From contig JAEZBX010000288.1 of NCBI GenBank assembly GCA_023412765.1, forward strand, positions 1-10,070: 10,070 nt of DNA, given 5' to 3'. The stretch's first letter is position 1; every line of letters starts with the position of its first letter. Below the pieces are notes generated by a model that was not told the origin of the DNA, ran no database searches, and saw only the letters and a program-made list of their open reading frames with translations. Both the position numbers and the translations under genes were made by a program. Shown piece after piece: positions 7,005 to 10,070 of the stretch. The DNA comes from Bacteroidota bacterium (GTDB lineage Bacteria; Bacteroidota; Bacteroidia; Cytophagales; Cyclobacteriaceae).

Positions 7005-8057
7005 ATGGAAAGATCAACTTCAGTAAAAAATAAACCCGTAGTGCTTGTGACGGGCTCAAGCGGGTTGATTGGTAAGAGAATTATTGATCGTCTTGCTGAT
7101 CGATACCAGTGTGTTGGATTGGATAAAATGGGGAATCCACTGGCAAACCCGAAGGTTGAAAATATCTGTTTAGATATCACCGATCCTGCCAGTATTCGCA
7201 GTGCCCTTGATCGTGTAAGTTATTCTTACGGTCAGGAAATAGCATCTGTTATCCATCTCGCTGCGTATTACGATTTCGCAGGAGAGCCAAGTGACTTATA
7301 TGAAAAGGTGACCGTGCGTGGAACAGAAAAGTTGCTTGATGCCCTCCAAAGCTTTAAGGTTGAACAATTTCTGTTTTCAAGTACTAACCTTATCTATAAG
7401 CCAACAGAGCTTGGTGAAAAAATCGATGAAGACTGGCCGCAGGAAGGAACATGGGATTACCCGGCGTCGAAAATAAAGACGGAGAAAATCATTCGTGAAA
7501 AAAGAAAAAAAATCCCGGTGGTCATACTAAGACTTTCTGGAGTGTATAACGAGGATGGAAATTCTATTCCCATCGGACACCAGATACAACGCATCTATGA
7601 AAAAGATGTCACCAGTAGATTTTTCCCTGGCGATCTTCTTCACGGAAATGCCTTTCTTCATCTTGACGATCTGGACGAAGCGCTTATAAGAACGGTCGAT
7701 CGACGCGGCAATCTGCCTGAGGAGATTGCTATCAATATCAGCGAACCAAAAACGTACAGTTATGAGGAACTTCAAAATGCAATCGGTGAGTTGATTCACG
7801 GGAAAGAATGGACGACCTTCGAGATTCCTAAGCCGCTTGCAAAAGTCGGGGCTTGGGCACAAGATCTTGTTGGGGATCCGTTTATCAAACCCTGGATGGT
7901 TGACCTGGCGGATGCTCATTATGAAATGGATATTTCACGAGCCATGAGATATCTGGAATGGGAACCGAGGCATGACCTGCTTTCAACTTTACCCCAAATG
8001 ATCTCAAAATTGAAAGCGAACCCTGACAAATGGTATCAGCAAAATAAATTAGAATAA
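7005..8057 (+). CDS. NAD(P)-dependent epimerase/dehydratase-like extended SDR
   Basis: A 350-aa cytoplasmic oxidoreductase of the extended short-chain dehydrogenase group. A Rossmann nucleotide-binding motif TGSSGLIG lies at residues 16-23, with an acidic residue at the end of the second strand (GLD, D40) that favours NAD. LDITD (56-60) follows, then HLAAYYDF (84-91), the active-site strand FLFSSTNLIY (122-131) and the catalytic YPASK (Y152, K156). The C-terminal half (LSGVYNEDG, HLDDLDEALI) is the variable substrate domain. Such enzymes include nucleotide-sugar epimerases and dehydratases, but the substrate here cannot be named. The ATG at 7005 places the Rossmann motif at the usual distance from the N-terminus. 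It is divergent from susC, and a 440-bp gap follows, so it looks monocistronic. The length is ordinary and no key residue is missing. Confidence 0.88.
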   Translation: MERSTSVKNKPVVLVTGSSGLIGKRIIDRLADRYQCVGLDKMGNPLANPKVENICLDITDPASIRSALDRVSYSYGQEIASVIHLAAYYDFAGEPSDLYEKVTVRGTEKLLDALQSFKVEQFLFSSTNLIYKPTELGEKIDEDWPQEGTWDYPASKIKTEKIIREKRKKIPVVILRLSGVYNEDGNSIPIGHQIQRIYEKDVTSRFFPGDLLHGNAFLHLDDLDEALIRTVDRRGNLPEEIAINISEPKTYSYEELQNAIGELIHGKEWTTFEIPKPLAKVGAWAQDLVGDPFIKPWMVDLADAHYEMDISRAMRYLEWEPRHDLLSTLPQMISKLKANPDKWYQQNKLE

Positions 8058-8497
8058 TTATCACGGTTGGGGTAAAGCACACCCTGATTCTTAGTAGGTG
8101 TTAGAAGAAAAATTTCAATGGCTTGCAAATAATGAACCAGAGCATTTTTGATGAGGAAAAATGATTTATTATCCAAAGATTTCTACAGCCTCGGAAAGTT
8201 ACAATGGGTACAGTCCCTGAGATAAGGATGTTTCAAAATGGCATGGTATTTATTCTATGTAAAGCGTTAAGTCTCTTAAGGAGTGATACGATCAGCATCA
8301 GTTCGTAAGGTGATAAATCTTACAAATGGTCAAGATCGGATCTGAGATTATATCCTTATAACTTGATCTGGACAATGCCAGCGAAAGGAAAGAGAGTAAC
8401 TAAGAGGCTGTCTTATAACAATATGACAGCCTCTTATCTCTTAATACATTGTGTAACACTGTTTCCTAGCTCCGTCAATAGTTAAAAACCAAAAAAT
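8058..8497. other. 440-bp intergenic region with no supported gene
   Basis: All frames are interrupted by frequent stops and no ORF of protein-like character is visible. It contains the strong hairpin at 8401-8436, a small GTAAG/CTTAC stem at 8305-8323 and the near-palindrome AGATCGGATCT at 8333-8343. The promoter of the Hsp20-like/oxidoreductase unit should lie between the hairpin and 8498, but I see no convincing -7/-33 pair. The size of the gap leaves room for a small RNA or a decayed gene. Nothing in the sequence supports either directly. Confidence 0.6.
8401..8436 (+). terminator. 12-bp perfect hairpin, terminator-like
   Basis: TAAGAGGCTGTC pairs perfectly with GACAGCCTCTTA around a 12-nt A/T-rich loop. 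The 3' side is followed by TCTCTTAAT and the 5' side is preceded by A-rich sequence. AGAGGCTGTC...GACAGCCTCTT stems resemble, from memory, a hairpin type seen repeatedly after genes in Bacteroidota. It lies 343 nt after the SDR stop codon, too far for a normal mRNA end of that gene. It may therefore terminate an unrecognised transcript, or be a dispersed repeat. Its symmetry would allow function in either direction. Confidence 0.6.
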
Positions 8498-8716
8498 ATG
8501 GAACTGATCAGAAATTCAAACTGGCCGATATTCCGCGGCTCGTTCCTATCCGATTTCCTTGTCGGCTACGAATCATTGCCGCGTGCGTTCAACCTCCCCG
8601 TTAACATCCAAAAACAAAATATTTCTGCGAAGTATGAAGCGGCAATTATGAGACTTTCAATTGCAAAAAATAATGAGCCTGAATCTAAATTAAAGAAATC
8701 TATCGCGATAAGATGA
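8498..8716 (+). pseudogene. Hsp20-like small heat-shock protein missing the alpha-crystallin core
   Basis: A 72-aa ORF. Residues 1-21 (MELIRNSNWP...SFLSDFL) resemble the variable N-terminus of Bacteroidota Hsp20 proteins. From about residue 25 the sequence jumps to what looks like the end of the family: ESLPRAFNLP matches the SFxRSFTLP strand, ISAKYEAAIMRLSIAKNNEP matches the I-x-A-x-Y-x-NGVLxLxVPKKEE strand pair, and SIAIR matches the C-terminal I-x-I/V anchor. A normal protein of about 145 aa has some 65-70 more residues between these parts, which carry most of the beta-sandwich. The frame is intact, so this is either an in-frame deletion remnant or a shortened functional peptide. The usual NG is replaced by AA. 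The stop codon overlaps the next start codon as ATGA, implying translational coupling. The family assignment is from recalled motif patterns. Confidence 0.65.
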
Positions 8717-9657
8717 AAGCAGTAAAGGCGCACGAGGTCGGTGGCCCCGAAGTTTTAAAGCTTGAAGACACTCCCATACCTTTCCCTGGTTCAGGCGAAG
8801 TTTTGATTGAAGTTCATGCTGCTAGTTTAAATCCGAATGACGCAAAATTGCTTCGAACTGATGCATCAAATCATCAGGTTGCAGAAGCGTTAACACCTGG
8901 CTTTGATCTGGCGGGATCCGTTGTGGAACTGGGAACGAATGTAAAGCACATTCGCGTAGGAGACAATGTTTATGGACAGGCTGCCGTGATTAGAAAAGGT
9001 ACAGGTGCCTTGGCGGAATATGCTGTAGCCCAGGAAGATTGCATTGCAAGAATGCCTGACAATATAAGCTTTACCGATGCTGCAGCAGTACCCATGTCTG
9101 CGTGTAGCGCTTATCAGGCATTGGTTGAGCATATCAAGCTGGAACCAGGTCAAAAAATTCTTATTCATGGAGGGTCTGGAGGGATCGGAACCTTTGCCAT
9201 TCAACTCGCTAAACATCTGGGTGCGCACGTGGCTACTACTGCTACCGATAAGGGCCTCTATTATGTAAGACAGCAAGGAGCAGACGATGTAATCGACTAT
9301 GGAAGCGAGCGGTTTGAACTGCAAGTGAAAGATTTTGATGCAGTTTTGGACACTGTGGGAGGCGACACGTACAGACGCTCATTCGAAGTGCTAAAAGAGA
9401 GTGGCATTTTGGTTTCGATGGTTTCTATGCCGGACGAAATGCTAATGAAAAAGTACAACGTTCGGGCTGTGCTAGCAACTACCAAAGTCGACTCAAAGAA
9501 ACTTGGTAAAATCACAGACCTCATCAAATGCGGCGCCCTGCATGTGAATATTTCAAATATTTATCCTCTGCAACAAGCAAAAGAGGCGTTCGAAGCCAAG
9601 GAAAAAGAAAAAATACTAGGAAAGATTGCCATCGAGGTTAAAAAGGCCTTCACTTAA
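8713..9657 (+). CDS. Zinc-independent quinone oxidoreductase-type MDR enzyme
   Basis: A 314-aa NADPH-dependent reductase of the medium-chain dehydrogenase/reductase superfamily, quinone oxidoreductase branch. The N-terminal catalytic domain has GGPEVLKLED, HAASLNPNDAK and TPGFDLAGSVVELG. The place of the zinc-ligand region in alcohol dehydrogenases lacks the GHE motif and no four-cysteine lobe is present, so it should be metal-free. The Rossmann motif GGSGGIG is at residues 153-159, followed by FAIQLAKHLGA, the DVIDYG strand, and DAVLDTVGGDTYRRSFEVL. Likely substrates are quinones or reactive enones, a detoxification role, but this is inferred from the family. The ATG overlaps the stop of the Hsp20-like ORF by 4 nt, indicating co-translation. 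The gene ends 12 nt from the stop of a convergent universal stress protein. Length and motifs are normal. Confidence 0.9.
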   Translation: MKAVKAHEVGGPEVLKLEDTPIPFPGSGEVLIEVHAASLNPNDAKLLRTDASNHQVAEALTPGFDLAGSVVELGTNVKHIRVGDNVYGQAAVIRKGTGALAEYAVAQEDCIARMPDNISFTDAAAVPMSACSAYQALVEHIKLEPGQKILIHGGSGGIGTFAIQLAKHLGAHVATTATDKGLYYVRQQGADDVIDYGSERFELQVKDFDAVLDTVGGDTYRRSFEVLKESGILVSMVSMPDEMLMKKYNVRAVLATTKVDSKKLGKITDLIKCGALHVNISNIYPLQQAKEAFEAKEKEKILGKIAIEVKKAFT

Positions 9658-9669
9658 GGCGTCTAAGTC

Positions 9670-10070
9670 TTATGGAATTATTACTACTGGTATCTGTGTG
9701 TGCTCGACCAGGTCGTCGAAGGAATAGCTATGCCTCGATTTCAAATCCCTGTTCACAACCACGAATATGATCCCCTGGCTTTTCGAATGCGCCTCCACGC
9801 GGTTTGCCAGGAATCCAACTTCCGTCTTAAAATCATAGGCTATCGATGCGCCAACCAGCAGGTCGTTTTCTAACTCATGAAACCGGGCACGCGCCTCGTC
9901 TTCAATTTTTTTCCGCATATCCATCACGCTCTCACCATTTTCAGGTTTCTTCAATCTATAAGGATACAAAATGGTTAGGTGCGACCGGGATTTGGATGCG
10001 TTATCGATAGCCCACTGCAAGGTCTTTTTCGACGAATCGGAAAAATCAATGACGCATAAGATTGTTCCCT
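9670..10070 (-). CDS. Universal stress protein family, 5' end outside the window
   Basis: At least 133 residues, reading from the right window edge, where the frame is still open. The first visible residues GTILCVIDFSDSSKKTLQWA are the classic UspA opening (hydrophobic strand, D, S, then a helix). A strand (HLTILYPYRL), a charged helix, LLVGASIAYDFKTEVG, a strand (GIIFVVVN) and the closing QIPVVIIP follow. The usual ATP-binding signature G-x2-G-x9-G-S/T before the last helix is absent: the stretch NRDLKSRHSYSFDDLVEHT has no glycines. This suggests the non-nucleotide-binding UspA type, or a specialised derivative. Only a few N-terminal residues are missing if it is a single-domain protein. It is convergent with the oxidoreductase gene and belongs to the same apparent stress-related neighbourhood. 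Confidence 0.85.
   Translation of the reverse strand, partial: GTILCVIDFSDSSKKTLQWAIDNASKSRSHLTILYPYRLKKPENGESVMDMRKKIEDEARARFHELENDLLVGASIAYDFKTEVGFLANRVEAHSKSQGIIFVVVNRDLKSRHSYSFDDLVEHTQIPVVIIP

Noticed and set aside
8305..8343. Small palindromes GTAAG/CTTAC and AGATCGGATCT as operator sites
   Set aside because: They are short enough to be expected by chance in 440 bp, and no known regulator site matches them.

Overview
The window reads as chromosomal DNA of a Bacteroidota bacterium, most likely from the Cytophagales side of the phylum. The main evidence is an adjacent SusC/SusD outer-membrane pair, several lipoproteins with a short hydrophobic leader and an acidic stretch straight after the lipobox cysteine, A-rich start contexts without clear Shine-Dalgarno sites, and many short intergenic repeats. 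Placement below phylum level is inference. No rRNA, tRNA, CRISPR array, transposase or phage gene is visible.

Left part (1-1570): a long imperfect inverted repeat of a type dispersed in Bacteroidota genomes lies upstream of a complete nagA-type gene (N-acetylglucosamine-6-phosphate deacetylase, + strand). nagA converges on the susCD operon. The roughly 95 bp between the two stop codons consist almost entirely of repeats: a GGAATAA heptamer array, a 16-bp GC-rich palindrome, and an AAACCTC/AAACCTT heptamer array.

Centre (1565-6605, - strand): an operon in the order susC (TonB-dependent receptor, 1056 aa), susD (substrate-binding lipoprotein, SusD_2-like, 478 aa) and a small 138-aa lipoprotein. 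The genes are 4 and 12 nt apart. SusC and SusD should form an outer-membrane import complex with a lid, and the third protein is probably a surface accessory. No glycoside hydrolase, protease or sigma/anti-sigma pair is present, so the ligand is unknown. The nearby nagA hints at amino sugars but sits on the other strand. The susC leader carries two successive stem-loops just before the start codon.

Right part (6606-10070): a possible small unknown ORF (- strand, low confidence) is followed by a complete NAD(P)-dependent epimerase/dehydratase-like SDR gene (+), and then a 440-bp gap containing a strong 12-bp hairpin. Next come a 72-aa ORF that looks like a small heat-shock protein (Hsp20) with most of its alpha-crystallin core removed, overlapped by 4 nt with a zinc-independent quinone oxidoreductase-type gene (+), and a convergent universal stress protein (-) that runs off the right edge. 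These last three look like a small stress-response neighbourhood.

The observations most worth following are the core-less Hsp20 ORF coupled to the oxidoreductase, the double hairpin leader of susC, and the repeat-palindrome-repeat block between nagA and the susCD operon. Nothing in the window amounts to a clearly new multi-gene system.
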